NCBI GenBank assembly: GCA_045110315.1
Contig: JBGCFY010000113.1
Location: 1-64,000 of the forward strand
Origin: CALFBG01 sp045110315
GTDB taxonomy: Bacteria; Bacteroidota; Bacteroidia; Chitinophagales; Saprospiraceae
DNA length: 64,000 nt
Direction of reading: 5' to 3'
Shown: positions 8,804 to 18,329 of the stretch, in pieces
Layout of the letters: the number at the start of each line of letters is the position of its first letter
Numbering within the stretch: position 1 is the first letter of the stretch
Notes under the pieces: generated by a model
The model's database searches: none
Seen by the model: only the letters and a program-made list of their open reading frames with translations
Told to the model about the DNA's origin: nothing
Translations under genes and position numbers: made by a program

Positions 8804-9340
8804 TTAAAACTTATTTTTCCACATCATAGATTCGACGGGTTTGGTGGTCCGTTCGTTGTATTTTGCGTTGGCTTTTTTGTTGTACAAGTTTTCAATTTCT
8901 CCGTCTACGGAAAAGTAAATGAGTTGCCCAATTGGCATTCCAGCATAAATCCTTACCGCTTGTACGCAAGATATTTCCAGCGTCCAAGTATTACAAAAGC
9001 CAACGTCTCCTTTTCCCGCCGTAGCATGGATATCTATTCCCAATCGCCCTACGCTCGACTTCCCTTCTAGAAAAGGAACCGAGTTGTGCGTTTCTGTATA
9101 TTCCTCTGTAACGCCCAAGTAGAGTGTACCGGGCTGCAGTTCAAATCCATCTGCTCCAATTTCGATTTCTTCGATCTTATTGTGTTGCTTAGCGTCTAAA
9201 ACTCTGTCCTTGTAAACAGCCAAGAACTTTCCCAAGTGTACATCGTAGGAATTGGTTCCCAAAGCAGATTTTTGGAAAGGTTCAATAACGATTTCGCCAC
9301 GTTCAATACTCGCTAGAATTTTTTTATCAGATAGGATCAT
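8804..9340 (-). CDS. dcd: dCTP deaminase
   Basis: 178 aa trimeric cytosolic enzyme converting dCTP to dUTP, a source of dUMP for thymidylate synthesis. The start MILSDKKILASIERGEI, the block QKSALGTNSYDVHLG, and EGKSSVGRLGIDIHATAG (about residues 91-108), which carries the nucleotide-binding and catalytic region, are all diagnostic. GFCNTWTLEIS follows. Whether it also has dUTPase activity cannot be told by eye. A -7 box TAAATTTG lies 29 bases before the ATG, so it has its own promoter despite the same-strand WD40 gene upstream. The 289 bases between it and the helicase start hold no gene. Confidence 0.93.
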   Translation of the reverse strand: MILSDKKILASIERGEIVIEPFQKSALGTNSYDVHLGKFLAVYKDRVLDAKQHNKIEEIEIGADGFELQPGTLYLGVTEEYTETHNSVPFLEGKSSVGRLGIDIHATAGKGDVGFCNTWTLEISCVQAVRIYAGMPIGQLIYFSVDGEIENLYNKKANAKYNERTTKPVESMMWKNKF

Positions 9341-9369
9341 GATTATTTACGTTGATTTTGTTGTAAGTA

Positions 9370-9377
9370 CAAATTTA
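9370..9377 (-). promoter_or_regulatory. -7 box for dcd
   Basis: TAAATTTG on the minus strand, ending 29 bases before the dcd start codon and inside the 54-base gap after the WD40 gene. Confidence 0.45.
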
Positions 9378-9394
9378 GCACTTTAATGTGAGCA

Positions 9395-10360
9395 TCAGCA
9401 ATTATTTGCAGCTTCAATATTCCAAAGCATTAGACTACGGTCATCACTGGCAGAGATCAGCGTATTTTCGTGGGTTGACCAATATAAATCGTTGACTGAA
9501 TTGATATGTCCTCCATTTTTTACCACATCAACTACCGAGCGTAATTCCCAATTCGCCGTATCCCAAATTTTAATCGTTTTATCTCTACTCCCACTCGCCA
9601 ACCATTGACCATCGGGATGAAAACTCAAGGCATTGACCGTATACATATGCGCCGGAATACTTTTAGATAAAGTAAAAGTATCTGCTACTGACCAAATTTT
9701 GAGTTGGGCATCTCTCCCTCCGCTAACCAAATACTTTTCGTCGGGCGTATACCGGAGACAAAACACCGAATTGTCGTGCGCTTTTTCAATTTTATGTTTC
9801 AGCCGCAAATCCGTCGCATCCAAAAAGTAAATCGCATGATCACTCGCTGCCACCGCTAACTCCTTGCGTTGGGGTGAATAAGCAATGCCCCTTAAGTGCT
9901 GATTCGTCAGGTGAAAACTTTCCAAACAGCGTTGCGCTTCGATCGACCACAAACTCAACATCCCTTCGCCTCCCGCACTCAAAACCTGTTCGCCCAAAGG
10001 CAATAAAGCAAAAACTCCTGCCTGATGATGTGCAATATTTTTCGTTGCGGTAGGTTTTTGTAGATCAATCCAATGTATACCACCGAGTCGATTTCCAGCA
10101 ACCATTTTCTGGTACTTAGGCAAATGACAAAGTGAAAAAATACCCGTTTCCACTTGTGCGATCAATTTCCCCTGCTCAGGCGATGATAAATCCCATTCTA
10201 CCACCCAGTTATCTCCTGCTGCGGAGAAAAAATGACTCGGCATTTTCCCTGGTGCTAGCGCGTAAATAGCCGCTTTGTGCCCCGTAAGTTGCGCCTGCTT
10301 ATGAATGATGAGTTTTGGTTTCAATTCCTGATGCAATTTGTTATATTTGTCAATTAACAA
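9395..10360 (-). CDS. WD40 repeat beta-propeller protein
   Basis: 321 aa, cytoplasmic, no signal peptide. About seven WD40 units of roughly 40 residues can be traced. Recognisable strand ends are VVEWDL, LSLWSI, LKIWSV, IKIWDT and LMLWNI, with GH/D-type turns such as LTGHKAAIYAL, AHDNSVFCLRY and AHMYTVNALSFHPDGQWLAS. Seven repeats would close one propeller. These proteins act as binding platforms, and no enzymatic residue is present. No functional partner can be inferred from dcd downstream. The divergent neighbour (PPTase) starts 124 bases away. Confidence 0.88.
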   Translation of the reverse strand: MLIDKYNKLHQELKPKLIIHKQAQLTGHKAAIYALAPGKMPSHFFSAAGDNWVVEWDLSSPEQGKLIAQVETGIFSLCHLPKYQKMVAGNRLGGIHWIDLQKPTATKNIAHHQAGVFALLPLGEQVLSAGGEGMLSLWSIEAQRCLESFHLTNQHLRGIAYSPQRKELAVAASDHAIYFLDATDLRLKHKIEKAHDNSVFCLRYTPDEKYLVSGGRDAQLKIWSVADTFTLSKSIPAHMYTVNALSFHPDGQWLASGSRDKTIKIWDTANWELRSVVDVVKNGGHINSVNDLYWSTHENTLISASDDRSLMLWNIEAANNC

Positions 10361-10420
10361 ATTTAAACTTAGGGATGCATAAAACCCAATATTTCACGTT
10401 TAATGTTAAAACTTAGTATT

Positions 10421-10435
10421 GAAGTTGTTCAAAAG
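10421..10435 (+). repeat. GAAGTTG-motif copy (variant)
   Basis: GAAGTTGTTCAAAAG. A longer reading of the PPTase frame would start at a TTG overlapping this motif, which argues against that start. Confidence 0.4.
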
Positions 10436-10484
10436 TTTACCCTTAAATAGAATTTTAAATCAAATTTTCGCTAGATCAATAATA

Positions 10485-11144
10485 ATGCCTTTAGTTTTTC
10501 ATAGAAAATTAAACCCCATCGGAGAATTAGGTCTTTGGAAGATCGAAGAACCTGCTTCTTTCTTTTTAGATCAATTAAGCTTAGTCGAAGAAGAACAAGC
10601 GCAGATTGCTCCACTCAATGAGCGTCGATTAAAAGAATGGGCTTCAGGACGCTACTTGCTACACTTGATGTCGGGAAGAAAATTCCGAGGTGCTTGTCTC
10701 AAAGATGAATTTGGGAAACCTTACCTCCTTGATTCCCTTTTCGAAATCTCAATTAGTCATTCGGGAGCATACGTTGCCGTCATTGCGGCACCACACGCTG
10801 TCGGGGTAGATGTGCAAAAAGTAGTGGGTAAAATTGAGAGGATTGCACACAAGTATATGCGAACCGAAGAGTTGGCAAGTTTAGAAACAAGTACGCGGCT
10901 CGACCATTTGCACGTTTATTGGGGATTAAAAGAGTCTTTATATAAAGCTTACGGCAGAAAAGCCTTGCGTTTTAAAGAAAATATCATCAGCGTTCCTTTC
11001 ACCTACGACTTAGCAAAAGGAATTTGTGAGGCGGAAGTTCAGAAAGATGATTTTCAGCAAAGCTTTCAAGTCTATTACGAAAAATTTGATAATTATATTT
11101 TAGTTTATGCGCTAGCAGCACACGCCGATGAACGCTTAGCCTAA
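10485..11144 (+). CDS. 4'-phosphopantetheinyl transferase (Sfp type)
   Basis: 219 aa from the ATG at 10485. It transfers phosphopantetheine from CoA to a carrier-protein serine, activating ACP or PCP domains. Key blocks are ISISHSGAYVAV, GVDVQKV (Mg-binding Asp, about residues 108-114) and YWGLKESLYKAYGRKALRF (about 144-162), which holds the WxxKE/S motif. The frame stays open upstream to a TTG at 10419, but that start lies in a dispersed repeat and adds residues unlike the family. Bacteroidota often use such an enzyme for fatty-acid ACP or for flexirubin/NRPS pathways. No biosynthetic cluster is present here. Confidence 0.88.
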   Translation: MPLVFHRKLNPIGELGLWKIEEPASFFLDQLSLVEEEQAQIAPLNERRLKEWASGRYLLHLMSGRKFRGACLKDEFGKPYLLDSLFEISISHSGAYVAVIAAPHAVGVDVQKVVGKIERIAHKYMRTEELASLETSTRLDHLHVYWGLKESLYKAYGRKALRFKENIISVPFTYDLAKGICEAEVQKDDFQQSFQVYYEKFDNYILVYALAAHADERLA

Positions 11145-11155
11145 GTACTAATAAA

Positions 11156-11605
11156 ATGACCTTTATGAAAAATTGTATCTTGTTTAGCTTGCTTTGCCTT
11201 TTACTTGCTTGTCAGGCTAAATCGTCCGATTCCAAAAATGATACAGCTACGACCGTAACGACGGAACTTCCCGGTGATTTCTTAGAATTCTATGAGCGCT
11301 TTCACGCCAATAGTGATTTTCAATTGAGCCGCATTGTCTTTCCATTGGAAGGTTTGCCAGCTAATGCAGATAGCACAGACTATGTTTCAGAAAATTTTAA
11401 ATGGCAAAAAGAAGATTGGCAAATTCACAAGAAATTAGCCGAAGATAATCCTGAATTTACTCGAGAACTTTATCCTTTGGGAAAGTATACCGTAGTCGAA
11501 AAAATCACGCACGTCAAACAAGGATTTGCGATGCAGCGTAGGTTTTATAAGCAGTCCGACGGTTGGTATCTCATCTATTACGCGGGGATGAATCGAACGG
11601 ATTAA
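11156..11605 (+). CDS. Small lipoprotein of unknown function
   Basis: 149 aa (146 if the second ATG at 11165 is used). The N-terminus MKNCILFSLLCLLLACQ is a lipoprotein signal with the lipobox LLAC, Cys at residue 19 of the longer form. A Ser/Asp/Thr-rich linker follows, then a globular part with SRIVFPLEGLPANAD and a C-terminal FYKQSDGWYLIYYAG. That pattern (FPL.G ... W.L.YY) recalls DUF4348-like Bacteroidota lipoproteins, a tentative link. It starts 11 bases after the PPTase gene and shares its transcript. It ends at a bidirectional terminator. Confidence 0.75.
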   Translation: MTFMKNCILFSLLCLLLACQAKSSDSKNDTATTVTTELPGDFLEFYERFHANSDFQLSRIVFPLEGLPANADSTDYVSENFKWQKEDWQIHKKLAEDNPEFTRELYPLGKYTVVEKITHVKQGFAMQRRFYKQSDGWYLIYYAGMNRTD

Positions 11606-11606
11606 A

Positions 11607-11639
11607 AAAGCAGGCACTCCTGAGCGGAAAGCCTGCTTT
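11607..11639. terminator. Bidirectional terminator between lipoprotein and hldD
   Basis: AAAGCAGGC (11607-11615) pairs with GCCTGCTTT (11631-11639), giving a U-run on the minus strand and a T-tract on the plus side. It serves two converging transcripts. Confidence 0.75.
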
Positions 11640-11672
11640 GATAAGATCTGATATTGAGAAACCGAAGTACGC

Positions 11673-12641
11673 TTAATAATACTTCTTCTTCATTAAGTAT
11701 TTCTTTACGTATTCTTTGACACCATCTTCCAAACTATGAAATGATTTTTTGTAGCCGGCTGCCCGCAATTTAGACATATCAGCTTCCGTAAAATATTGAT
11801 AGTTTTTGCGGATATCTTTGGGCGTATCTATAAACGAGATGTTCGGTGTTTTCCCCATCGCTGCAAAGGTTTGTTCAACCAAGTCTAAGAACGTACGAGC
11901 TTTGCCAGTTCCAACGTTATACAAACCACTTTCCGGCCGTTTTTTATAAAGAAAGCAACAAATATCGACAACATCTTTGACGTAGATAAAGTCTCTACTT
12001 TGGTGCCCATTTTTGATTCCTTTTTTGTGGGAACGGAATAATTTCATTTCCCCCGTTTTCTTGATTTGATTAAACGCATGAAAAATCACGGAAGCCATTC
12101 TTCCTTTGTGGTATTCGTTGGGACCGTAAACGTTAAAGAATTTTAAGCCTGCCCAAAATGGCGGTTGCTCTTTTTGCTTTAAAGCCCAAATATCAAAATC
12201 ATTTTTAGATACACCGTAAGGATTGAGTGGCTTCAACTTAGCAGACAAACTGTGGTCATCGACGTACCCTTTTTCTCCATTTCCATAGGTTGCTGCGCTC
12301 GAAGCGTACACCAAAGGAATTTTATACTTTGTGCAAACTGCCCAAATTGCTTTTGAATAATTCAAATTCAATTCATCAAAAATTTCCTTGCTTTGCTCCG
12401 CCGTATCCGTTCGTGCGCCCAAGTGAAAAACAAAATCAACAGAGCTATGAATACGCTCAAACCAATCCATAAAAATATCCCGATGAATCCAATCTCGAAT
12501 AAATTTCTTGTCGAGATTTTGATCTTTATAATCTTTATAAAAATCATCGACCACCAAAATATCATTCGTGTGACCCAAAGCGTTGAGGCGTTCAACTAGA
12601 CAACTTCCAATAAATCCAAACGCACCTGTTACAACTATCAT
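11673..12641 (-). CDS. hldD: ADP-L-glycero-D-manno-heptose 6-epimerase
   Basis: 322 aa short-chain dehydrogenase/epimerase of the HldD (RfaD) type, making the L,D-heptose nucleotide used in lipopolysaccharide core. The NAD(P)-binding motif TGAFGFIG lies at residues 5-12, HLGARTDTAEQ at about 73-83, SSAATYG at 114-120, and the catalytic pair Tyr142/Lys146 in PYGVSK. FNVYGPNEYHKGRMASV and SRDFIYVKDVVD are further family hallmarks. Its ATG overlaps the stop of the DUF6503 gene by a few bases, so they are translationally coupled. A heptose LPS core is implied. Confidence 0.93.
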   Translation of the reverse strand: MIVVTGAFGFIGSCLVERLNALGHTNDILVVDDFYKDYKDQNLDKKFIRDWIHRDIFMDWFERIHSSVDFVFHLGARTDTAEQSKEIFDELNLNYSKAIWAVCTKYKIPLVYASSAATYGNGEKGYVDDHSLSAKLKPLNPYGVSKNDFDIWALKQKEQPPFWAGLKFFNVYGPNEYHKGRMASVIFHAFNQIKKTGEMKLFRSHKKGIKNGHQSRDFIYVKDVVDICCFLYKKRPESGLYNVGTGKARTFLDLVEQTFAAMGKTPNISFIDTPKDIRKNYQYFTEADMSKLRAAGYKKSFHSLEDGVKEYVKKYLMKKKYY

Positions 12642-13357
12642 TTACTGTTTTTTTGTAAGATGTCCGTTCCTAAAAACTTATCATCTTTATTCATATACCA
12701 CTTTCTAACTTTAGGCATTTTAATTCCACTGACTTCCTCTTCCTGTTCTAGCAAAATATATTCCCCGTCTTGTTTATCTTCTTCGTGATAAAAACGATAG
12801 CCAACGAGCGCATAATTACTTTTAGCAAAATAGAAATACCAAATGTCTTCTCCCACTGTCGCCTCGTAAGTTACTTTAATCGACCAGCATTTTTTTTCCT
12901 GAAATTGATCGTCCCGCACTTTAGGATCAATGATGGTTCCTGGATCTTTGAGCTTCATCGGTAATCCGTAAAGATACGTATAGTAATTGCGAAACAATTT
13001 ATTCCGTTCACAATTGAGCTTATGCTTTTCTTTTTGTGCTTCTGAGAATGTGACACTTCCGTTGACTTGATACGTGCAGCTATCGCCCACTACTTTTCGC
13101 AAAACAACGACACCATCTTTTTCACTAATTGTTTCAAAAGTACTCGTCGCATTGTTCATTTGAATCTTCGTCGTAGAAACGGGTTTTTGGGGTGTTTCTT
13201 GTAAAACCGCAAATGCACCCGACCATTTTTCCCATTGATTTGCAGGATCATGATAAGCAATACTTTTATTGAGCAAATCAGTCGCACTAGTAGGTTGTGC
13301 CGATAAGGATGCACTACACCATAAAAAACAAATCAAGGAAAAAAAAACTACCCGCAT
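12638..13357 (-). CDS. DUF6503-like secreted protein
   Basis: 239 aa with a signal peptide (about residues 1-20, cleaved after SLSA). Just after it comes LLNKSIAYHDPANQWEKW, the entry motif of Bacteroidota DUF6503 proteins. The rest is strand-rich and resembles LolA/outer-membrane-lipoprotein-sorting folds (TYEATVGEDIWYFYFAKSNY, YILLEQEEEVSGIKMPKVRK). It may bind lipid or lipoprotein in the periplasm, which is inference. It lies 54 bases after gcvP and overlaps hldD by 4 bases on the same strand. Confidence 0.75.
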   Translation of the reverse strand: MRVVFFSLICFLWCSASLSAQPTSATDLLNKSIAYHDPANQWEKWSGAFAVLQETPQKPVSTTKIQMNNATSTFETISEKDGVVVLRKVVGDSCTYQVNGSVTFSEAQKEKHKLNCERNKLFRNYYTYLYGLPMKLKDPGTIIDPKVRDDQFQEKKCWSIKVTYEATVGEDIWYFYFAKSNYALVGYRFYHEEDKQDGEYILLEQEEEVSGIKMPKVRKWYMNKDDKFLGTDILQKNSK

Positions 13358-13411
13358 CTTCTCTATTTTAAGTCAATGAATTAATAAATGCTTCTTAAGT
13401 TTGGAGTTACC

Positions 13412-16303
13412 CTAAACCGCATCCGCTTCTTCTTCGTACATTTCTATGGGAGGACAAGTACAAATCAGGTTGCGATCGCCGTGTGCATTATTAACTCGAC
13501 CTACCGTAGCCCAAAACTTGCCGCCCGTTCTCAAATAAGAAATAGGATAAGCCGCTTTTTCTCGACTGTACGGTAAGTTCCATTCATCTTGCGTAATCAA
13601 GTTCAAAGTATGTGGAGCATTAACCAATACGTTTACTTTTTCATCTGCTTCGCCACGTGCGATTTCATCAATTTCTTGGCGGATTTGCAACATTGCATCA
13701 CAGAAACGATCCAATTCATCCTTACTTTCACTTTCGGTAGGTTCAATCATTACCGTACCGGCTACGGGGAAAGATAAAGTCGGTGCGTGAAAACCATAAT
13801 CAATCAGTCGCTTCGCAACGTCCTCAGCACTTACGCCTAGAACTTTAAATTGTCGGAGGTCGATAATTAATTCGTGTGCGGATCTTCCTTTTTCTCCCGT
13901 GTAAAGTACCGGATAATCTTCTTCTAACCGATTCTTAATATAATTTGCATTTAGAATAGCATACTTCGTAGCATCCGTTACGCCTTGTTTCCCCAACATC
14001 TTAATGTAAGCATAAGAGATCAAAAGAATACTGGCACTTCCCCAAGGCGCAGCAGAAACCGCAGTGATTCCTTGCTTGCCGCCCGTACGAGCCAAAGTGT
14101 GTCCTGGTAAGAAAGGTGCTAAACTCTTATTCACACAAATTGGTCCCATCCCAGGACCACCACCACCGTGCGGAATACTAAACGTTTTGTGTAGATTCAA
14201 GTGGCAAACATCAGCGTCGATTTCTCCCGGACTCGTCAAACCCACCTGTGCGTTCATGTTCGCGCCGTCCATATATACTTTTCCACCATTATCATGGATG
14301 GTTTTACAAATATCTTTGATCCGCGTTTCGAAAACGCCGTGTGTAGAAGGATACGTTACCATCAAAGCCGCAAGGTTTTCTTTATGTAACTTTGCTTTTG
14401 CTTTCAAATCATCAACGTCGATATTTCCTTTTTCGTCCGTTTTTACTACAACTACTTTCATCCCCGCCATAACTGCACTCGCCGGATTAGTTCCGTGAGC
14501 AGAAGAAGGAATCAAAGCAATATTACGATGTTGTTCATTTCTAGCATGGTGATAGGCTCTAATCGTCAATAGTCCCGTTAACTCTCCTTGTGCGCCAGAG
14601 TTAGGTTGTAAAGAACAAGCAGCAAATCCAGTTACTTCACAAAGGTAATGCTCTAATTCTGCGAATATCTTTTGGTAACCTTTCGTTTGATTAGTCGGTG
14701 CGAAAGGATGAATATTAGCAAAAGCATCCCAACTTACTGGCATCAATTGCGTCGCCGCATTCAACTTCATGGTACAAGATCCTAAAGCGATCATAGAGTG
14801 CATCAAGGAAAGATCTTTGTTTTCTAGGCTCTTGATGTAGCGCATCATTTTAGTTTCCGTATGATGCGAATTAAAGATCGCGTGATCCAAATACGTTGAA
14901 GTTCTAGCTAATGCTTTTGCGAACTTCATCTTTCTAGGAGCCGTTACCCGTTTTGTAGCGGGCTTTCGTTTTGCTTTTGCAAATAGATTGATCAGTTGGA
15001 TTAATTCTTCTTTCGTCGTCGTTTCGTCTAAGCTAAGCTGCAAAAGATTTCTTTTGTAATAAAAGTTAAACCCTGCAGCAACAGCTAAAGTTTTTATCTT
15101 CTTCGCCAAATTCTTATCCACTTCCAAGCAAAGCGTATCGAAGTAACCTTCGTTCAATTGGGTATAGCCCAATTTATCTAATGCGCGATCTAACGTATGA
15201 GCCATCATGTGTACCCGAGTAGCAATTGCTCTCACTCCGTCGGGACCGTGATAGACGGCGTACATACTTGCCATGATGGCTAATAAAGCCTGTGCGGTAC
15301 AAATATTAGACGTTGCTTTTTCTCTTCGAATGTGTTGCTCGCGCGTTTGCAAAGCCATTCTTAAGGCACGATTGCCATGTGCATCTACAGAAACACCAAT
15401 GATTCGTCCTGGAATAATTCTTTTATATTGATCTTTGGTTGCAAAATATGCTGCGTGTGGACCACCGTAGCCCATCGGTACACCCATGCGTTGGGTATTT
15501 CCAACAACGGCATCCGCGCCCCATTCTCCTGGAGGTGTCAATAAAGCTAACGATAAAATATCTGCGGCTACGGTAACGTAGACATCATTTTCTTTTGCGG
15601 CAGCGGCAAAGTTGCGGTAATCCTCTACGGCACCTGATTTGGCAGGAAACTGTAATAGAACTCCAAAAGTATTTGCTTTAAATTTATATTTTTTCCAATC
15701 GCCCACTACTATTTTAATTCCAAGTGGCGTTGCTCTCGTTTTGAGCAAATCAATCGTGTGTGGATAAACACCTTGTTCGACGAAAAATTCATTGAATTCC
15801 GACTCTTTAGATCTTTTATTTTTCAAGCCAAAAAACATAGCCATCGCTTCCGCTGCTGCCGTTCCTTCATCGAGTAAAGAAGCGTTGGCGATTGGCAAAG
15901 CGGTCAGATCACTTACCATTGTTTGAAAGTTAAGCAATGCTTCTAATCTTCCCTGAGCGATCTCTGCTTGATAAGGAGTGTACTGCGTGTACCATCCTGG
16001 ATTATGAAAAACATTACGAGCGATCACCGACGGTGTAATGGTGCCATTGTAGCCCATTCCGATGTAAGACTTGAATACTTTATTCAGTGCAGCGGTTTGT
16101 TTTAACTCTTCGAGATAAGCGTGTTCCGTCAAAGCGGCAGGAATCTTCAAAGCCTTTTTGAGTCGAATCGTGTTCGGGATGGTTTCTTCAATTAGTTGAT
16201 CGAGAGAATCTGCTTTAATCAAGGAAAGCATCTCTGATAATTCAGCGTCGTTAATACCAATATGTCTCTTGTGAAACTGGTCGAAAAAGGTCAAATTGTT
16301 CAT
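13412..16303 (-). CDS. gcvP: Glycine dehydrogenase (decarboxylating), P protein
   Basis: 963 aa single-chain P protein of the glycine cleavage system. It decarboxylates glycine with PLP and passes the aminomethyl group to lipoyl-GcvH. Both halves are present. The N-terminal half opens FHKRHIGINDAELSEML and the C-terminal half has the PLP-lysine motif NLHKTFSIPHGGGGPGMGP (Lys about residue 708). HPFAPTNQTKGYQ and QPNSGAQGELTGLL are also typical. Length matches the fused family (about 950-970). gcvT and gcvH are not in the window. No glycine riboswitch is seen upstream. The 292-base upstream gap holds one GAAGTTG motif and no gene. Confidence 0.96.
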   Translation of the reverse strand: MNNLTFFDQFHKRHIGINDAELSEMLSLIKADSLDQLIEETIPNTIRLKKALKIPAALTEHAYLEELKQTAALNKVFKSYIGMGYNGTITPSVIARNVFHNPGWYTQYTPYQAEIAQGRLEALLNFQTMVSDLTALPIANASLLDEGTAAAEAMAMFFGLKNKRSKESEFNEFFVEQGVYPHTIDLLKTRATPLGIKIVVGDWKKYKFKANTFGVLLQFPAKSGAVEDYRNFAAAAKENDVYVTVAADILSLALLTPPGEWGADAVVGNTQRMGVPMGYGGPHAAYFATKDQYKRIIPGRIIGVSVDAHGNRALRMALQTREQHIRREKATSNICTAQALLAIMASMYAVYHGPDGVRAIATRVHMMAHTLDRALDKLGYTQLNEGYFDTLCLEVDKNLAKKIKTLAVAAGFNFYYKRNLLQLSLDETTTKEELIQLINLFAKAKRKPATKRVTAPRKMKFAKALARTSTYLDHAIFNSHHTETKMMRYIKSLENKDLSLMHSMIALGSCTMKLNAATQLMPVSWDAFANIHPFAPTNQTKGYQKIFAELEHYLCEVTGFAACSLQPNSGAQGELTGLLTIRAYHHARNEQHRNIALIPSSAHGTNPASAVMAGMKVVVVKTDEKGNIDVDDLKAKAKLHKENLAALMVTYPSTHGVFETRIKDICKTIHDNGGKVYMDGANMNAQVGLTSPGEIDADVCHLNLHKTFSIPHGGGGPGMGPICVNKSLAPFLPGHTLARTGGKQGITAVSAAPWGSASILLISYAYIKMLGKQGVTDATKYAILNANYIKNRLEEDYPVLYTGEKGRSAHELIIDLRQFKVLGVSAEDVAKRLIDYGFHAPTLSFPVAGTVMIEPTESESKDELDRFCDAMLQIRQEIDEIARGEADEKVNVLVNAPHTLNLITQDEWNLPYSREKAAYPISYLRTGGKFWATVGRVNNAHGDRNLICTCPPIEMYEEEADAV

Positions 16304-16574
16304 CTATTGATCAAATTATAAGCGATTAAATATAATTTCCGAAATTATCGGCGTGAAGTTACGATTTTTGTCTGATTACTTAACAAAAAAACCTAGATAC
16401 CTGTTGCAAGAAAGTAGATAAAAACCAGAAAAGTAATTGATTAGATATTTCTACTCGAAAGAATACCGCCGATCTTTATCACTTGGGTGTCACAAAGCAT
16501 AAAACAGCTGATCGAAAAACCAATTTGATGGCTAAATGGTAAAAAGATATTGGTGCATGCGTAAATTAAATATT

Positions 16575-16600
16575 GAAGTTGTTTTTAAAATGATGCTAGA
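16575..16600 (+). repeat. GAAGTTG-motif copy, extended
   Basis: GAAGTTGTTTTTAAAATGATGCTAGA-type sequence. The same extension (TGAT..TAGAA) occurs at 35217-35242. It overlaps the stop codon of the minus-strand gene at 16596. Confidence 0.5.
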
Positions 16601-18041
16601 ACTTAGCCATTACTTCCTGCAACCAATCCTTATTTGCCAAAGGTTCTAAAACGGCTACTTGTGCTTGGAGCGCAAGGTATTTTTTTTGAAACTTAGTTCG
16701 ATTGAGGTGATTTTGGTCTTGCTTTAGTTGGTAAACTTTCTTGGCAATTTTCAGGAAGTTGCCATTGGCTTTTTTTCGGTAATCCCCTACTTGTCGGTTG
16801 CGGGTAATAAACTTTCGAAACGCTTCGATCAAGGCGTAAAAGGCTTCGGTTTCGTCCAATTCATAATAACTTTTCAATTGAATAATTTTTGCACCAAGAT
16901 GATAAGAGGTATCCGTAAATTCTACGTCAAATAGTAAGTGTAGTGCTTTTTTATATTCTTGCCGAGCGTAGTAGAGCGCAGCCAAGTTGTAAGTAGTCGC
17001 ATTGTACTGATCTTCGGGCAACAGACTATCTTTAAACTGCTGAATAAAATTTTCTGTCCAATCAAATTCCTTTAGTCGAATGCCAGCAGTAATAATATTT
17101 TTGTAAGTCCATTGCGTAAGATAACCATTGAGGAAAATGATTTTTTTTTCCAATAAAACTTTATATAAATCCAACACTTCTCGATAATAGCTTCCCCAAC
17201 CAGAATTTATCTTTTTGATGCAGAAATTAAGGGCCAAATAATATAAGGTATACAATTCGACTTTGGGAAAGAGCGCACTGTGATTGGCGAGTAATGCTTT
17301 CACCTCGTGGTAGTACTTTATGGCATCTTCTCCGCGGAGCATTTGTAGTGTTTTATAATATAGTTTTAAGGCCGGAATATTTTTAAATTCTTCGGTATTA
17401 CTTTCGTAGAACTGCAGCAATTCGTTGAGAAATTGAGGTTCGTACCCTGCTTTGATTACTGTATTTCGACTCGCCATTTCACAAGCTAAGCGCAATTTAT
17501 TTCCAAAATAAAATAGATCAAGGTTATCGCTCTGGCGCTGCAAATTGTCATCAAAACGGCGCTCAATTTTGCGTTGCACGTAACGATCCATTTTGTCGTA
17601 ATAATTATACTCTTGCAAATAATGCTCGTAATTGCGCAAAGGAGAAGCATCTTGCAATTGGCGGTACTTGCGCGCATTTTTTTCCATCTGATGGTGTTGA
17701 TCTCTCTCAAGTAACTCTTCCAGTAAATAATTTTTTTGCATAACCGCTTTTTGTTCGTAGCGTAGTTGCGCCAAAAAATCGTATAACAATTGCAAGAGAA
17801 AAGAAATGTAGTTATTCAATCGCCGTTCATCAAAAGCTTGCTCTCCAAATACTTTCCGAAAAATTTTCACCTTAAGTATTCCATCATGTTCAAAGCTAGG
17901 CGCATGATGTAAAACGGCGACACACAGTAATTTTAGCTTTTCATTTTTATTAAAAAAAGGAGAAAAAACGAATTCTTTGAACCGAGAACGCTCTCTTGTC
18001 GTCAAAACACGCAACAATTTCACTAAATTCGTATTCTTCAT
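16596..18041 (-). CDS. Large helical-repeat protein of unknown function
   Basis: 481 aa, soluble, no signal peptide, with a highly basic and aromatic helical make-up. The N-terminus (LVKLLRVLTTRERSRFKEF ... SPFFNKNEKLKLL) matches a pattern I associate with a family expanded in Saprospiria: a helical head followed by irregular TPR-like hairpins (for instance YNLAALYYARQEYKKALHLL, about residues 350-370). It has no catalytic motif. Function is unknown, with protein-protein interaction the only reasonable guess. It is similar in size and style to the protein at 2274-3686. A -7 box lies 57 bases upstream. Confidence 0.65.
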   Translation of the reverse strand: MKNTNLVKLLRVLTTRERSRFKEFVFSPFFNKNEKLKLLCVAVLHHAPSFEHDGILKVKIFRKVFGEQAFDERRLNNYISFLLQLLYDFLAQLRYEQKAVMQKNYLLEELLERDQHHQMEKNARKYRQLQDASPLRNYEHYLQEYNYYDKMDRYVQRKIERRFDDNLQRQSDNLDLFYFGNKLRLACEMASRNTVIKAGYEPQFLNELLQFYESNTEEFKNIPALKLYYKTLQMLRGEDAIKYYHEVKALLANHSALFPKVELYTLYYLALNFCIKKINSGWGSYYREVLDLYKVLLEKKIIFLNGYLTQWTYKNIITAGIRLKEFDWTENFIQQFKDSLLPEDQYNATTYNLAALYYARQEYKKALHLLFDVEFTDTSYHLGAKIIQLKSYYELDETEAFYALIEAFRKFITRNRQVGDYRKKANGNFLKIAKKVYQLKQDQNHLNRTKFQKKYLALQAQVAVLEPLANKDWLQEVMAKF

Positions 18042-18098
18042 CTGAAAAATATTTTATAAAAAAAAAGTACAAAACCTTTTAAAACAATACTTTATAAG

Positions 18099-18106
18099 CA
18101 AAAATA
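18099..18106 (-). promoter_or_regulatory. -7 box for the 16596-18041 gene
   Basis: TATTTTTG on the minus strand, 57 bases before the start codon. AT-rich surroundings make chance occurrence possible. Confidence 0.3.
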
Positions 18107-18164
18107 AGTCTAAAATTATTTATATTTTTTAAAAAATGTACTTTTTTATAGCTCTTTTTAGAAT

Positions 18165-18172
18165 TACTTTTG
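18165..18172 (+). promoter_or_regulatory. -7 box for the T9SS cargo gene
   Basis: TACTTTTG, matching TAnnTTTG, about 157 bases before the ATG. A T-rich tract occupies the -33 region without a clear TTTG. Confidence 0.35.
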
Positions 18173-18329
18173 TTAAAGGGTTCACAAAGAATCTTCTAAG
18201 AATCCGAATTGAACTTGAACTATTACTATTTATGATCACAAAAAGCTCTGATTACTTTGTTTGTTAATACCGGTTAAATTACACACGTTGATTGCTTTGA
18301 TCTTCATTCTTATTTAAAATTTGTAAAAA

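Noticed and set aside
10419..10484. Longer start (TTG) for the PPTase gene
   Set aside because: It starts within a dispersed repeat and adds 22 residues unlike the family. The ATG at 10485 gives the usual length.
16304..16595. Glycine riboswitch upstream of gcvP
   Set aside because: No tandem aptamer-like conserved blocks are visible, and the sequence is plain AT-rich with one repeat motif.
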